From Clostridiaceae bacterium (GTDB taxonomy: Bacteria > Bacillota > Clostridia > Oscillospirales > Butyricicoccaceae): DNA of 64,000 nucleotides. A program made the translations under genes and the position numbers. The notes beneath the pieces are model-generated. The model worked only from the letters and a program-made list of their open reading frames with translations. It was not told where the DNA came from and searched no databases. Position 1 is the stretch's first letter; every line of letters begins with the position of its first letter. Where the stretch lies: contig QXXE01000006.1 in the NCBI GenBank assembly GCA_009911355.1, forward strand, positions 37,011-101,010, in the 5' to 3' direction. Positions 43,204-54,081 of the stretch are shown here, piece after piece.

Positions 43204-43677
43204 TTGCAAAAGCGCCGCAGACGGACGAAAATGCTGTCTGTGATCTGTCTTGTTTTAGGGGGGAGCGCGCTTGTCCCTGGCATGGCAGCCCCGCGTGACC
43301 CCATATTGATCCTGGCCGGGGCAGTCGGGATATTCTTTGGGCTTTTCAGGCTCTATGGCACGCAAAAACCTGGAAAACGCTTTCAAATACCTGCGAAAAC
43401 ACTTCTTAACAAGCTTTTTACCTTTACAGGTCATACAGCAGTGCGCATTACCTTTTCCGATGCGGGAATGGTACTCGAGGACATCCATGCTGGAATGCCT
43501 GAAAACCGCAGGCCTATCCCCTATCCTAGCTTTGAATGCATCATCGAATGTAGTGACCTGTATTTGCTGGCCTATTCAGGAAACGGCCTGATCCTGCCCA
43601 AATGCTGCCAGATCAGCGGAACGCCTGAGCAGCTGCGTGCTGCCCTGTCCCCCAAAACCTGTTACTTACTGCTTTGA
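43204..43677 (+). CDS. hypothetical membrane protein, true 5' end probably at 43024
   Basis: 157 aa from the first usable start (TTG 43204). The basic RRRR is followed by two hydrophobic segments (about 10-27 and 33-47), then a cytoplasmic domain resembling a YcxB-like PH fold (VRITFSDAGMVLE). The same frame is open and coding-like for 60 codons upstream (EYLFEVTAERLRGLP, then TRHALEQRTELRSREL, a charged helix) back to AAG at 43024. That AAG sits six bases after a strong AGGAGGT (43011-43017) where an ATG is expected. Either the start codon is mutated or the base call is wrong. Full form would be 217 aa. Family not recognised. Confidence 0.7.
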   Translation: MQKRRRRTKMLSVICLVLGGSALVPGMAAPRDPILILAGAVGIFFGLFRLYGTQKPGKRFQIPAKTLLNKLFTFTGHTAVRITFSDAGMVLEDIHAGMPENRRPIPYPSFECIIECSDLYLLAYSGNGLILPKCCQISGTPEQLRAALSPKTCYLLL

Positions 43678-43709
43678 CCACTTTTGTCATTCCCGAAAGG
43701 AGCACCTTT

Positions 43710-44288
43710 ATGGAAGCAATACAAGCCTTTGATATTCAGGTTTTATATTGGATCGCGGATCATCTGCGCAGCGGCCTGCTGACGCCAGCCCTGACCTTCC
43801 TCACCCACTTATGCGACCATGGGGAATTGTGGCTGACACTCGCGCTTGTACTCCTCCTGCGCCCCCGTACCCGAAAATGTGGTGCGGCAATCCTGCTGGC
43901 AATGGCATTCGGGCTGGTGCTTGGGAATGGGGTTCTCAAACACCTGATTGCAAGGCCGCGGCCATTTGTGACGTATCCCGATCTTGTACCACTTGTGCAT
44001 ATTGGAGGCTACTCCTGCCCTTCTGGGCACACGCTTGCTTCTTTCTGCGCGGCAACAGCACTCTTTTGTTTGTTCCGCAAAGCGGGCATAGCGGCGCTTC
44101 TGCTTGCTGCGCTGATCGGCTTTACACGGTTATACGTTGGAGTCCACTATCCGACTGACGTGCTGCTGGGCGCTGTATTGGGCGTCCTGTTGGGAACCCT
44201 TGCAGTGGCAATCGTGGAATATGCCGCCAGTTCCATACATTATGCGCGGCTGAAACGCGCGGATTTACCGGAGAGAAAACGGAAATGA
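43710..44288 (+). CDS. PAP2 family phosphatase
   Basis: 192-aa membrane phosphatase with six hydrophobic helices. All three PAP2 motifs are present: KHLIARPRP (KxxxxxxRP), CPSGHTLA (PSGH) and RLYVGVHYPTDV (RxxxxxHxxxD). Such proteins dephosphorylate undecaprenyl diphosphate, phosphatidic acid or PGP. Next to a flippase, recycling of the undecaprenyl carrier is the likely job. ATG 43710 follows GAAAGGAGC; the frame back to 43674 lacks an SD. Confidence 0.93.
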   Translation: MEAIQAFDIQVLYWIADHLRSGLLTPALTFLTHLCDHGELWLTLALVLLLRPRTRKCGAAILLAMAFGLVLGNGVLKHLIARPRPFVTYPDLVPLVHIGGYSCPSGHTLASFCAATALFCLFRKAGIAALLLAALIGFTRLYVGVHYPTDVLLGAVLGVLLGTLAVAIVEYAASSIHYARLKRADLPERKRK

Positions 44289-45703
44289 ACAGATATCAAA
44301 AGCTACTCGGAAATACCATGATCTTTGCCATCGGCACGTTCAGTTCAAAGCTGCTCGTGTTCGTGATGAACCATTTTTATACGGCTGCACTGACCAAACC
44401 GGAATATGCAGTCGCGAATATTATCATCCTGGTTTCCAATATTATTATACCAGTCGCCTCGCTGGGCATCTCAAATGCGGTTATCCGTTATGGTGTGGAT
44501 AAATCCAACGACCAATCAGAGGTTTTCAGTATCAGCATACTGACGGTCTTAGGCGGCGTGCTTCTGCTGCTCCCCTTCTACCCGCTGATTGGGCCCATGC
44601 TCCAGCATTTCCTCCCGGATTCGGAGATCCTGCCAAGCTATGTGGTCATGATCTACCTCTATGTGCTGGTATCCTCCATCCAGTCGGTCTGTTCGCAGTT
44701 TGTGCGCGCGCTTGGGCATGTACGGCTGTACGCGCTGGGCGGTGTGTTCCGCACTGTAATGACCGTTGTATTCAATATCCTTTTCCTGAGTGTCTGGCAA
44801 ATTGGCATTCCGGGCTTTGTGCTCTCGGTAGTCTGCTCAGACGGTCTGGCAGTTGCTGCGCTCAGCATCATTGAACGGCTCCCCCAATATTTCCATCCTA
44901 CGGCATACCGTCCAGCGCTTGCTAAGAATATGTACCGCTATGCTGCGCCGCTGATCATGACGACAATTTGCGTATGGATTTTCAGCAGCTCAGACCAGTT
45001 TTTCATCTCCTGGCTTGCTGGCGAGGAAACAGCAGCGGTCTTTATGGCTTCTTATAAAATCCCGACCATTTTAACCGTGGTTTCTGGCATTTTCATTGAA
45101 GCCTGGCAGCTGTCGACCTTTACCAACAATACCTATGAGGAGCAGGTCGAATTTTTCTCAAAGGTTGGCAATGCCTACCAGGCGATCATTTTTATGATGG
45201 CTTCCGGTATCGTCCTGTTCAGCCGGATTGGTATGTCCATCATTGCTGTCCCCTCCTATTTTGAAGGCTGGCGTTATATTCCGCTGTTGATTTTTGCGAC
45301 TGCGTTTTGCTGCCTGTCAAACTTTACAAACAGCGTTTATGCGCTCTATAAAAAAACGATTTTCTCATTTACCTCTGCAATTGGCGGAGCAATTGCGAAT
45401 TTGATCCTGAATTATATCCTGATTAAACGTTTTGGGGGGAACGGCGCGGCGTTTTCAACCCTGCTGTGCTATATTGGAATGTTTCTTGCCCGGGCAATCC
45501 ACTCCCAGCGGTATCTGGAAATCAAATGGAAAATTGGCCGTTTTTCCGCTACCTTCCTGCTGCTATGCTTGCAGAGCGCGCTTTCGCTGCTGTACAGCGG
45601 CGGCTTGTGGTACCCCATCCAGATGGGGATGTTCCTGATCATCAGCGCTGTAAACGCACAGGATATTTTGCTGAGTATCAAACGGGTTTTGCGGCGCGCA
45701 TAA
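44285..45703 (+). CDS. polysaccharide flippase, MATE/Wzx-like
   Basis: 472-aa polytopic protein with about 12-14 helices of the MOP superfamily (polysaccharide biosynthesis / Wzx type). The N-terminal LLGNTMIFAIGTFSSKLLVF, KPEYAVANII and LGISNAVIRYGVDKS are typical of oligosaccharide-lipid flippases in Firmicutes. It overlaps the PAP2 gene by ATGA. Together they suggest export of a lipid-linked glycan and recycling of its carrier, but no glycosyltransferase lies beside them. Confidence 0.88.
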   Translation: MNRYQKLLGNTMIFAIGTFSSKLLVFVMNHFYTAALTKPEYAVANIIILVSNIIIPVASLGISNAVIRYGVDKSNDQSEVFSISILTVLGGVLLLLPFYPLIGPMLQHFLPDSEILPSYVVMIYLYVLVSSIQSVCSQFVRALGHVRLYALGGVFRTVMTVVFNILFLSVWQIGIPGFVLSVVCSDGLAVAALSIIERLPQYFHPTAYRPALAKNMYRYAAPLIMTTICVWIFSSSDQFFISWLAGEETAAVFMASYKIPTILTVVSGIFIEAWQLSTFTNNTYEEQVEFFSKVGNAYQAIIFMMASGIVLFSRIGMSIIAVPSYFEGWRYIPLLIFATAFCCLSNFTNSVYALYKKTIFSFTSAIGGAIANLILNYILIKRFGGNGAAFSTLLCYIGMFLARAIHSQRYLEIKWKIGRFSATFLLLCLQSALSLLYSGGLWYPIQMGMFLIISAVNAQDILLSIKRVLRRA

Positions 45704-45733
45704 ACCGACTGCTTTTCGAAAGGATGGTTCTTC

Positions 45734-46198
45734 ATGAAAACTGCGGTCATTTACTATTCACATCATCATGGAAACACAAAAAAGGTATTGGATGCGATTG
45801 CTGAGCAATACCCAGACGTGACCCTGATTGACGCAGCAGCTGATCCCGCAGTGGAGCTTTCAGACTATGACCTGATCGGCTTTGCCTCCGGCATTTATTT
45901 TTCACAGTTTCACAATACCGTATTAAAATTGGCTCAAGAGCGGCTCCCGGAGGGCAAAAACGTGTTTTTATTGTACACTTGTGGTGTGAATCAGGCACGT
46001 TATACCAAAGCGATCTACGATATTACGGATTTGAAGGGCGCACACATGTTAGGCGTTTATTCCTGCCGGGGATATGATACCTTTGGCCCCTGGAAGCTGC
46101 TTGGCGGGATTGCCAAAGGCCGCCCCAGCCAGAAAGACCTCAACGGTGCATTGGAATTCTTCCAGCATCTGCGGGAACGTTTGGAGGTTAATCCATGA
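45734..46198 (+). CDS. flavodoxin family protein
   Basis: 154-aa FMN-binding electron carrier. The phosphate loop is YYSHHHGNTKK (T/S-x-T-G-x-T variant, with His-rich substitution), followed by LIGFASGIYFSQFH and FLLYTCGV. This is the flavodoxin_5/DUF subgroup common in anaerobes, possibly protoporphyrinogen-oxidase-like (HemG) by layout. The SD GAAAGG is upstream of ATG 45734. Overlaps the SUKH gene by ATGA. Substrate partner unknown. Confidence 0.87.
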   Translation: MKTAVIYYSHHHGNTKKVLDAIAEQYPDVTLIDAAADPAVELSDYDLIGFASGIYFSQFHNTVLKLAQERLPEGKNVFLLYTCGVNQARYTKAIYDITDLKGAHMLGVYSCRGYDTFGPWKLLGGIAKGRPSQKDLNGALEFFQHLRERLEVNP

Positions 46199-46725
46199 AC
46201 CGTCGAACACCGGAACTGGATGCGGTACTGGAACGTATCCATAAAAAACTGATCGCGAAGCACGTTCTTTTGGGAGAGCCGGCAACGTTACAGAAACTTC
46301 GGGCTTTTGAATCATCATACCGGGTTTCCCTTCCATCTGAATTCCGGCATTTTTTGCTGAAAATCGGAAGCAGCTGCCAATGGAGGCCGGGCAGTGCGCC
46401 GTTCGTAGCCCCGCTGCTGGACTGCCAGACGCCGGAAAAGCTTGCGCTCCCCTTCCCGTTTGAAAACGAATGGATCTGGGAATTTGAAGAGGAACCTTCT
46501 CATGACATTCAGGAGGTCGAAAACGGCACCTTTCCACTCGCAGACATCGGCTGCGGCATTGGCTTCCACTTAATCGTGACCGGCCCCTGCAAAGGCGAGG
46601 TTTGGCATTTCAGTGAAATGGGTATACAGCCCTGCTGCCCACGGCAAAGCTTCTTGGGCTGGCTGGAAAAATGGCTGGACAGCGACGGAGACGTCGATTA
46701 CTTTGAGGAATACCCCTATGATTGA
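46195..46725 (+). CDS. SMI1/KNR4 (SUKH-1) family protein
   Basis: 176-aa soluble protein of the SUKH-1 fold. The family start LRAFESSYRVSLPSEFRHFLLKIG is visible in parts (ESSYRVSLPSEFRHFLL), and DIGCGIGFHLIVTGPCKGEVW is the conserved G-C-G/Y-x-L strand. SUKH-1 proteins are often toxin immunity factors, or binding modules with housekeeping partners. No polymorphic toxin is near. It is coupled to the flavodoxin by ATGA. Second SUKH-type protein in the window (other at 5457). Confidence 0.87.
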   Translation: MNRRTPELDAVLERIHKKLIAKHVLLGEPATLQKLRAFESSYRVSLPSEFRHFLLKIGSSCQWRPGSAPFVAPLLDCQTPEKLALPFPFENEWIWEFEEEPSHDIQEVENGTFPLADIGCGIGFHLIVTGPCKGEVWHFSEMGIQPCCPRQSFLGWLEKWLDSDGDVDYFEEYPYD

Positions 46726-46808
46726 GCCGTCGCCGCTCCCTCCGCTTTCAGATAACCATCCGTTACTCCAATAAAAAACTTTGCAAAACAAAATTTTTCA
46801 AAACCCCC

Positions 46809-46836
46809 TTCATTTTCTTGCGATTTATGGTATACT
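46809..46836 (+). promoter_or_regulatory. extended -10 promoter of glgA
   Basis: TTCATT (46809-46814), 16-nt spacer ending TGG, then TATACT (46831-46836). The TGn before the -10 compensates the weak -35. Leader of about 60 nt to the TTG start. Confidence 0.6.
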
Positions 46837-46902
46837 GATAGATAGAGGGCTGGACAAGCTTCCAGCAAAGCTGAAACCAAAAACAAAGAGGAGGAGCTAG
46901 TT

Positions 46903-48342
46903 TTGAAGAATATCTTATTTGTCGCATCGGAATGCGTCCCGTTTATTAAAACGGGCGGGCTGGCCGACGTTGCAGGCGCGCTTCCAAAGGCACTCGACAA
47001 GAGTAAATATGATGTGCGCGTTGTGCTGCCTGATTATGCCTGCATCCCCGAAAAATACCGCAATGAATTCCAGTATGTCCATCATTTTTACATGGATCTC
47101 GGCAATCTGGGTGATGTTTACGTTGGCATCATGACCTGCCAGCTCGACGGGATCACCTATTATTTCATCGACAACCAGCACTATTTCTCCGACCCCAAGC
47201 CCTACGGCGACATCCATTGGGATATTGAAAAGTTCTGCTATTTTTCAAAGGCAGCGCTTGCGATCCTGCCGGTGATCGGGTTCCATCCCGATGTGATCCA
47301 CTGCCACGACTGGCAGACCGGCGTACTCCCTGTCCTGCTGCATACCGTCTTTAAGTCTAACCCCTTCTTCAACAATATCCGCACTGTTATGACCATCCAT
47401 AACCTGAAATTCCAAGGGGTTTGGGACATTGACACCCTGAAGCTGTACACCAACCTGCCGGACGAGGTATTTGTGACCGGCCGGATGGAGTTCAAAAAGG
47501 ATGCGAACATGCTCAAGGGCGGCCTTGTTTATGCGGACCGTATTACAACCGTTTCTGATACTTATGCATGGGAAATCCAGCTCCCCTATTACGGCGAAGG
47601 CCTTGATGGATTGCTGTACGCAAAGCGGGATACCCTGTCCGGGATTGTGAATGGCATTGATTATGATATTTACAATCCGGAGACCGACCCCAAGATTACC
47701 GCAAACTACACTGCGAAAAACTTCGTCAAGGGCAAGCAGAAAAACAAAATGGCGCTGCAAAAGGAGCTTGGCCTGCCGGTTGATCCCGATGTGATGATGA
47801 TCGGCATGATCACCCGACTGACCGATCAAAAGGGCTTTGACCTGGTTGAATGGGTGATTGGCCGCCTGCTCCAGTCGCATATCCAGCTGGTTGTACTCGG
47901 TACCGGCGATGACAAATATGAAAACCTGTTCCGCCATCTCGAATGGGCGCATAAAGATAAGGTTTCTTCCAGTATTTATTTCAACGATGAGCGCGCCCAC
48001 AAGATTTATGCTTCCGCTGATGCGGTGTTGATGCCGTCCCGGTTTGAACCCTGCGGCCTGACCCAGCTGATCGCGCTGCGCTATGGCACCCTCCCGATTG
48101 TCCGTGAAACCGGCGGTCTCAAGGATACCGTGGAGCCTTATAACGAGTTTGCACAGACTGGCACCGGCTTCTCTTTTGCCAATTACAACGCCGATGAAAT
48201 GCTTGCCAGCATTTTCTATGCTGAACAGACCTACTATGATAACCGGAAGGCTTGGGATGACATGGTGAAGCGCGGCATGGCGAAAGACTTTTCCTGGAAC
48301 AGCTCGGCCAAAAAATATGAAGCGCTGTATGATTCTCTCTAA
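46903..48342 (+). CDS. glgA: glycogen synthase (ADP-glucose type)
   Basis: 479-aa GT5 glucosyltransferase elongating alpha-1,4-glucan from ADP-glucose. The N-terminal KTGGLADVAGALPKAL is the ADP-Glc-binding KxGGL motif; HCHDWQTGVLP, HNLKFQGVW and the C-terminal PSRFEPCGLTQLIALRYG with GTLPIVRETGGL are diagnostic. TTG 46903 is set by GAGGAGG and by the K-N-I-L-F start of the family. It stands alone: glgB, glgC, glgD and glgP are not in the window. Confidence 0.97.
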   Translation: MKNILFVASECVPFIKTGGLADVAGALPKALDKSKYDVRVVLPDYACIPEKYRNEFQYVHHFYMDLGNLGDVYVGIMTCQLDGITYYFIDNQHYFSDPKPYGDIHWDIEKFCYFSKAALAILPVIGFHPDVIHCHDWQTGVLPVLLHTVFKSNPFFNNIRTVMTIHNLKFQGVWDIDTLKLYTNLPDEVFVTGRMEFKKDANMLKGGLVYADRITTVSDTYAWEIQLPYYGEGLDGLLYAKRDTLSGIVNGIDYDIYNPETDPKITANYTAKNFVKGKQKNKMALQKELGLPVDPDVMMIGMITRLTDQKGFDLVEWVIGRLLQSHIQLVVLGTGDDKYENLFRHLEWAHKDKVSSSIYFNDERAHKIYASADAVLMPSRFEPCGLTQLIALRYGTLPIVRETGGLKDTVEPYNEFAQTGTGFSFANYNADEMLASIFYAEQTYYDNRKAWDDMVKRGMAKDFSWNSSAKKYEALYDSL

Positions 48343-48343
48343 A

Positions 48344-48362
48344 AAACGGAAACCGCCGTTTT
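48344..48362 (+). terminator. hairpin directly after glgA
   Basis: AAAACGG pairs with CCGTTTT across a short loop immediately after the stop codon, then CTGCC. Probably assists the stronger terminator 10 nt further on. Confidence 0.5.
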
Positions 48363-48372
48363 CTGCCCCAGC

Positions 48373-48410
48373 TATAAAAAAACTCGCTCAAACGAGCGAG
48401 TTTTTTTATA
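48373..48410. terminator. bidirectional terminator between glgA and atpC
   Basis: A perfect 17-bp inverted repeat with core ACTCGCTC / GAGCGAGT and loop AAAC, flanked by seven A and seven T. It serves glgA on the plus strand and the atp operon on the minus strand. Confidence 0.9.
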
Positions 48411-48411
48411 C

Positions 48412-48810
48412 TTATTTTTCCGCAACCCGGATACGGTTGACCGCTTTCTTCAAACGGATTTCTGCAACCTCCTGCTGCTTGGCGTTTTCTTTGCTTTCCA
48501 GCAAATGCTTCGCACGCTCCTCGGCTGCCCGCGCACGGGTCACATCAATTTCATCCGCCCATTCGCAGGTACGGGCAAGGACTGTCGTCCCCTCCGGGGA
48601 CACCTCCACAAAGCCGCCTGAAACCGCTGCTAAACGGTTTGAGCCGTCCTGTGTGATTGTCATCCCGCCAATCCCCAGCGCCGCGACATAGTTGATGTGG
48701 CGCGGCAGGATGCCCACATCGCCTTCGGTGGTGCGGACGATCAGCCGCTCGACGTCGCCTTCAAAAAAGCTGCGTTCTGCGGTCAGGACCTTCAAATGAA
48801 AGGTAGCCAT
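48412..48810 (-). CDS. atpC: F-type ATP synthase epsilon subunit
   Basis: 132-aa central-stalk subunit. An N-terminal beta sandwich (FHLKVLTAERSFFEGDVE, TTEGDVGILPRH, GFVEVSPEGTTVLA) precedes a two-helix C-terminal domain (RARAAEERAKHLLES). It inhibits hydrolysis and links gamma to the c-ring. It starts 1 nt after the atpD stop and ends the operon at the shared terminator. Confidence 0.96.
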   Translation of the reverse strand: MATFHLKVLTAERSFFEGDVERLIVRTTEGDVGILPRHINYVAALGIGGMTITQDGSNRLAAVSGGFVEVSPEGTTVLARTCEWADEIDVTRARAAEERAKHLLESKENAKQQEVAEIRLKKAVNRIRVAEK

Positions 48811-48811
48811 A

Positions 48812-50230
<1,419 letters not shown>

Positions 50231-50237
50231 CTACATT

Positions 50238-51098
50238 TTAGCTGCCTACCTGCCCGCTGCCCGCAACGATCTCCGTAATTTCCTGGGTGATCGCCGCCTG
50301 CCGCGCACGGTTGTAGGACAAATTCAGATCCTCAATCATTTCGCCCGCATTGTCCGAAGCCGACTCCATCGCCATACGCCGCGCCGACTGCTCCGAGGCA
50401 TAGGACTCCACAACCGCGCCATACAGCACGCCGTAAAGGTATTCCGGGATAATCGACTCAAAAACCGCCTCTGGCGAGGGGTCATATTCGGTTGCAGCCG
50501 GCTTTTTGCCGGACTCCGCTTCCCGCTTGTTGAAATCAGAGGGCAGCAGCTGGATGCAGTGCGCCTCCTGGGTCAGCGGTGAAACAAACTCGGTGTAACA
50601 CAGGAAAATCTCATCGATTTCCTGCTTCCGGTACATTTCGAGGAACTGATCTACGATCTCGTGGGTTTCTGCAATGCGCAGAGTCTCCGCAAGACCGGGA
50701 TAATCGCCGATTGACACAAAACCGCGTTTCGCAAAAAATTCCTGCGATTTTTTGCCAATCGTCAGCACCTTTGCATTTTTTCCCTCCATCTGCGACAGGG
50801 CAAGCTTCAGCACATTTGAGTTGAAGCCGCCCGCCAGCCCGCGGTCGCCCGCGATCACAATGAACAGGCTGTTCTTGACCACCGGATGGCGACCGTACAC
50901 TGAATTTTCCCGCGACTGCGCGGAAATCCGTGTGATCGTGTCATACATGGCATTGAAATATGGGCGGGACTGCTGCACGCGCTCCTTCGCACGGCGCAGC
51001 TTGGAGGAAGCAACCAGCTCCATCGCTTTGGTAATCTGCATGGTGGACTGGACGCTTTTAATGCGGCGCTTAATGTCTTTCATATTGCCGGAAGCCAT
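50238..51098 (-). CDS. atpG: F-type ATP synthase gamma subunit
   Basis: 286-aa rotor shaft. Long N- and C-terminal helices pair as a coiled coil (KDIKRRIKSVQSTMQITKAMELVA and the ending LSYNRARQAAITQEITEIVAG, both hallmarks). The middle Rossmann-like part has GDRGLAGGFNSNVLK. The family pattern is complete with no insertion. Between atpA and atpD as usual. Confidence 0.97.
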   Translation of the reverse strand: MASGNMKDIKRRIKSVQSTMQITKAMELVASSKLRRAKERVQQSRPYFNAMYDTITRISAQSRENSVYGRHPVVKNSLFIVIAGDRGLAGGFNSNVLKLALSQMEGKNAKVLTIGKKSQEFFAKRGFVSIGDYPGLAETLRIAETHEIVDQFLEMYRKQEIDEIFLCYTEFVSPLTQEAHCIQLLPSDFNKREAESGKKPAATEYDPSPEAVFESIIPEYLYGVLYGAVVESYASEQSARRMAMESASDNAGEMIEDLNLSYNRARQAAITQEITEIVAGSGQVGS

Positions 51099-51131
51099 AG
51101 CTTACCTCCTCTCTTCCGAACCGGATGCCGT

Positions 51132-52634
51132 TTACAGTTCGGAAAGGAAGCCGGACTTAAAGGCTTCAATGGCTGCGGGCAGCGATTCACCGACCGCGTC
51201 AATCGTCTTGGTCTCACGGATGGAGTCCAAAATCTCACTGTGGTTGGTTTCCAGATATTCAAACAGGCGATCCTGGAACTGGCCGATTTTTTCAACCGGT
51301 ACGCCCATCAGCATCTTGTTGACGACTGCATAGATGATCACGACCTGCTTTTCGACTGGGATCGGGCTGTTCTGCGGCTGCTTGAACACTTCTACAATAC
51401 GTTCGCCCTGCTCCAGGCGGGACTTTGTGTCCGCGTCCAGATCGGAACCGAACTGCGAGAACGCTTGCAGCTCACGGTATTGGGAATACGCCAGTTTCAG
51501 CGTACCGGAAACCTTTTTCATCGCCTTGATCTGCGCATTGCCGCCAACACGGGATACGGAGATACCGGGGTTAACCGCCGGACGAATACCGGAGTTGAAG
51601 AGCTCGGTTTCAAGGAAAATCTGGCCGTCCGTGATCGAAATCACGTTGGTCGGGATATAAGCCGAAACGTCGCCCGCCTGGGTCTCAATGATCGGCAGCG
51701 CGGTCAGGCTGCCGCCATCCTTGATATTCGCCGCACGCTCGAGCAGGCGGGAATGCAGGTAAAAGACGTCGCCTGGGTATGCTTCACGTCCGGGCGGACG
51801 ATGGAGCAGCAGAGAAAGTGCACGATAGGCCACCGCGTGCTTGGAAAGGTCATCGTAAATAACCAGCACGTCCTTGCCCTTGTGCATAAAGAATTCGCCG
51901 ATGGTGCAGCCCGAATAGGGTGCAATATATTGGAGCGGCGCCGACTCCGAGGCGGTCGCGGAAACAATGATGGTATATTCCATCGCGCCGTTCGCCGCCA
52001 GGGTCTCTGCAACCTGCGCTACCGTCGAGCGCTTCTGCCCGATCGCGACATAGATGCAAATAACGCCTGTCCCCTTCTGGTTGATGATCGTATCGAGCCC
52101 AATTGCGGTCTTGCCAGTCTGGCGGTCGCCGATAATGAGCTCACGCTGCCCACGGCCGATCGGGATCATAGAGTCGATCGCCTTAATGCCGGTCTGCAGC
52201 GGGACGTTTACAGGGGTGCGCTCAATGATGCCGGGCGCGGGCATTTCAATGGGGCGGGTCTCACTGGTCTTTACAGGGCCCTTGCCGTCGATGGGTGCAC
52301 CCAGCGCGTCGACAACGCGGCCCAGCAGGGCTTCACCGACCGGCACGGACACGATGCGCCCGGTGCGCTTGACGGTATCGCCCTCACGGATATCCTGATC
52401 CGAGCCCAGCAGAACGGCGCCGACGAGATCCTCTTCGAGGTTCTGCGCCATGCCATAAACCCCACCCTCAAATTCCAGCAGCTCACTTGCCATGCACTCC
52501 TCGAGCCCATGGATGTGACAGATACCGTCGCCTACCGATACAACCGTACCGACGTTGGTCAGCTTAATCTGGCTCTGGTAATTGGTGATCTGCTGTTTGA
52601 TGATGTTACTGATTTCTTCGGGGCGTAATTCCAC
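51132..52634 (-). CDS. atpA: F-type ATP synthase alpha subunit
   Basis: 500-aa non-catalytic nucleotide-binding subunit. Walker [11 protein letters not shown], the signature [14 protein letters not shown], and [12 protein letters not shown] are all present. N-terminal [10 protein letters not shown] forms the region that contacts delta. Length normal. It overlays long antisense frames that are coding shadows. Seventh gene of the operon. Confidence 0.98.
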   Translation of the reverse strand: MELRPEEISNIIKQQITNYQSQIKLTNVGTVVSVGDGICHIHGLEECMASELLEFEGGVYGMAQNLEEDLVGAVLLGSDQDIREGDTVKRTGRIVSVPVGEALLGRVVDALGAPIDGKGPVKTSETRPIEMPAPGIIERTPVNVPLQTGIKAIDSMIPIGRGQRELIIGDRQTGKTAIGLDTIINQKGTGVICIYVAIGQKRSTVAQVAETLAANGAMEYTIIVSATASESAPLQYIAPYSGCTIGEFFMHKGKDVLVIYDDLSKHAVAYRALSLLLHRPPGREAYPGDVFYLHSRLLERAANIKDGGSLTALPIIETQAGDVSAYIPTNVISITDGQIFLETELFNSGIRPAVNPGISVSRVGGNAQIKAMKKVSGTLKLAYSQYRELQAFSQFGSDLDADTKSRLEQGERIVEVFKQPQNSPIPVEKQVVIIYAVVNKMLMGVPVEKIGQFQDRLFEYLETNHSEILDSIRETKTIDAVGESLPAAIEAFKSGFLSEL

Positions 52635-52651
52635 TAAAGATCACCTGCTTC

Positions 52652-53194
52652 CTACGCGATAATATGGTTCATCTGCTGCGCGATTTCGGCAAGACGGGTC
52701 CTGACGGACGTGTCCACCTGCCTGTTATCGATCCGCACCACGATGCCGCCGATCAGCTTGGGGTCGACCTCGTTGCGGAGGATGACCTTCTTCTTTGTCA
52801 CGGCGCACATCTTGTCGCGCAGCTTCCCGAGGAGCCCCTTACCCAGCGGCGACGCGGTGACCGCGACGACCTCGGCAATGCCCTCCTCAAAGTAATATTG
52901 GTCCTGATATGCCTTGCGGATTTCAGAAATAAGGCCGATACGGCGCTTTTCGGTCAGCAGCAGCAGGAAATTCAACACATAATCATGTACCTTCCCGCCA
53001 AACACCTTTTTCAGCGTCTCCTGCTTCTCCGGCAGCGGGATGCTGGGCGTGGTCAGCAGCTTCAGGTATTCAGGGTATTCTTCAAACACCTTCGCCACCT
53101 GCGAAAGCTCTTCATAGAAACTTTCCGCCTGCCCGCACTCCTTTGCGACTTCATAAAGGCTCAGCGCATAGCGCTCGCTTACGATAGATGCCAC
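52652..53194 (-). CDS. atpH: F-type ATP synthase delta subunit
   Basis: 180-aa stator subunit (OSCP) joining alpha3beta3 to the b stalk. Seen: RYALSLYEVAKECG, YLKLLTTPSIPLPEKQETLKKVF in pieces, the conserved NFLLLLTEKRR, and the C-terminal VDPKLIGGIVVRIDNRQVDTSV, whose GG-V-R-I-x-x-x-x-x-D is the family signature. It lies between atpF and atpA. Confidence 0.95.
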   Translation of the reverse strand: MASIVSERYALSLYEVAKECGQAESFYEELSQVAKVFEEYPEYLKLLTTPSIPLPEKQETLKKVFGGKVHDYVLNFLLLLTEKRRIGLISEIRKAYQDQYYFEEGIAEVVAVTASPLGKGLLGKLRDKMCAVTKKKVILRNEVDPKLIGGIVVRIDNRQVDTSVRTRLAEIAQQMNHIIA

Positions 53195-53198
53195 GCAC

Positions 53199-53702
53199 TC
53201 ACCCTACCTTGCTGATGAAATCCTCGATCATCCGCTTGTGGTCGTCCTCGTTGATCTCCTTTTCTACGACCTTCGAGGCGATCATCACCGAAAGACCGGC
53301 AATTTCATCCTTGATTTCGTTGAGCGTTTTCTTCTTTTCAAGCTCGATGCTTTCCTCAGCCTTCCGCACCATGTCGGAAGCCTGCCGGTTCGCGTCTGCG
53401 AGGATTTCCTCGGAGCGTGCCGCCGCACGCTTGGTGGCGTTCGCAGTGATCTGCGCAGCCTCCTCCTTCGCATTCGCGATGGACGCAGTGTAATCCCGCT
53501 TCATAGTCTCGGCGGCGGCACGGTCGGCTTCCGCCGTTGCGTACATCTCGCGCACCTCATTTTCACGGGACTCCAGCATTTTGTTGATCGGCCCAAACAG
53601 GAACTTGCGCAGGATCACGAACATGATCAGCAGGTTGCAGATCGTGACGCACAGCTCCCACCAGCCCATCGTTACAAACGCTTGATAGATTGCTTCTCCC
53701 AC
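53199..53702 (-). CDS. atpF: F-type ATP synthase b subunit
   Basis: 167-aa peripheral-stalk subunit. One N-terminal membrane helix (about 12-32: WWELCVTICNLLIMFVILRKFLF) is followed by the conserved GPINKMLESRENEV and a long Ala/Glu/Lys-rich coiled coil through residue 150. The start at 53702 is kept as in the family, with a short periplasmic leader. Four nt separate it from atpH. Confidence 0.95.
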   Translation of the reverse strand: MGEAIYQAFVTMGWWELCVTICNLLIMFVILRKFLFGPINKMLESRENEVREMYATAEADRAAAETMKRDYTASIANAKEEAAQITANATKRAAARSEEILADANRQASDMVRKAEESIELEKKKTLNEIKDEIAGLSVMIASKVVEKEINEDDHKRMIEDFISKVG

Positions 53703-53741
53703 AGGTTTACCCTCCTTCCGGGTGGAAGATATCCACCTGTT

Positions 53742-54032
<291 letters not shown>

Positions 54033-54081
54033 TCACAAAAAAATTTTTTTGCGCGTTGCGCACGATGTTGTTCTGCACGCA

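Noticed and set aside
51240..52628. 462-codon plus-strand frame opposite atpA
   Set aside because: Antisense shadow of a certain gene, His/Arg-rich, no SD.
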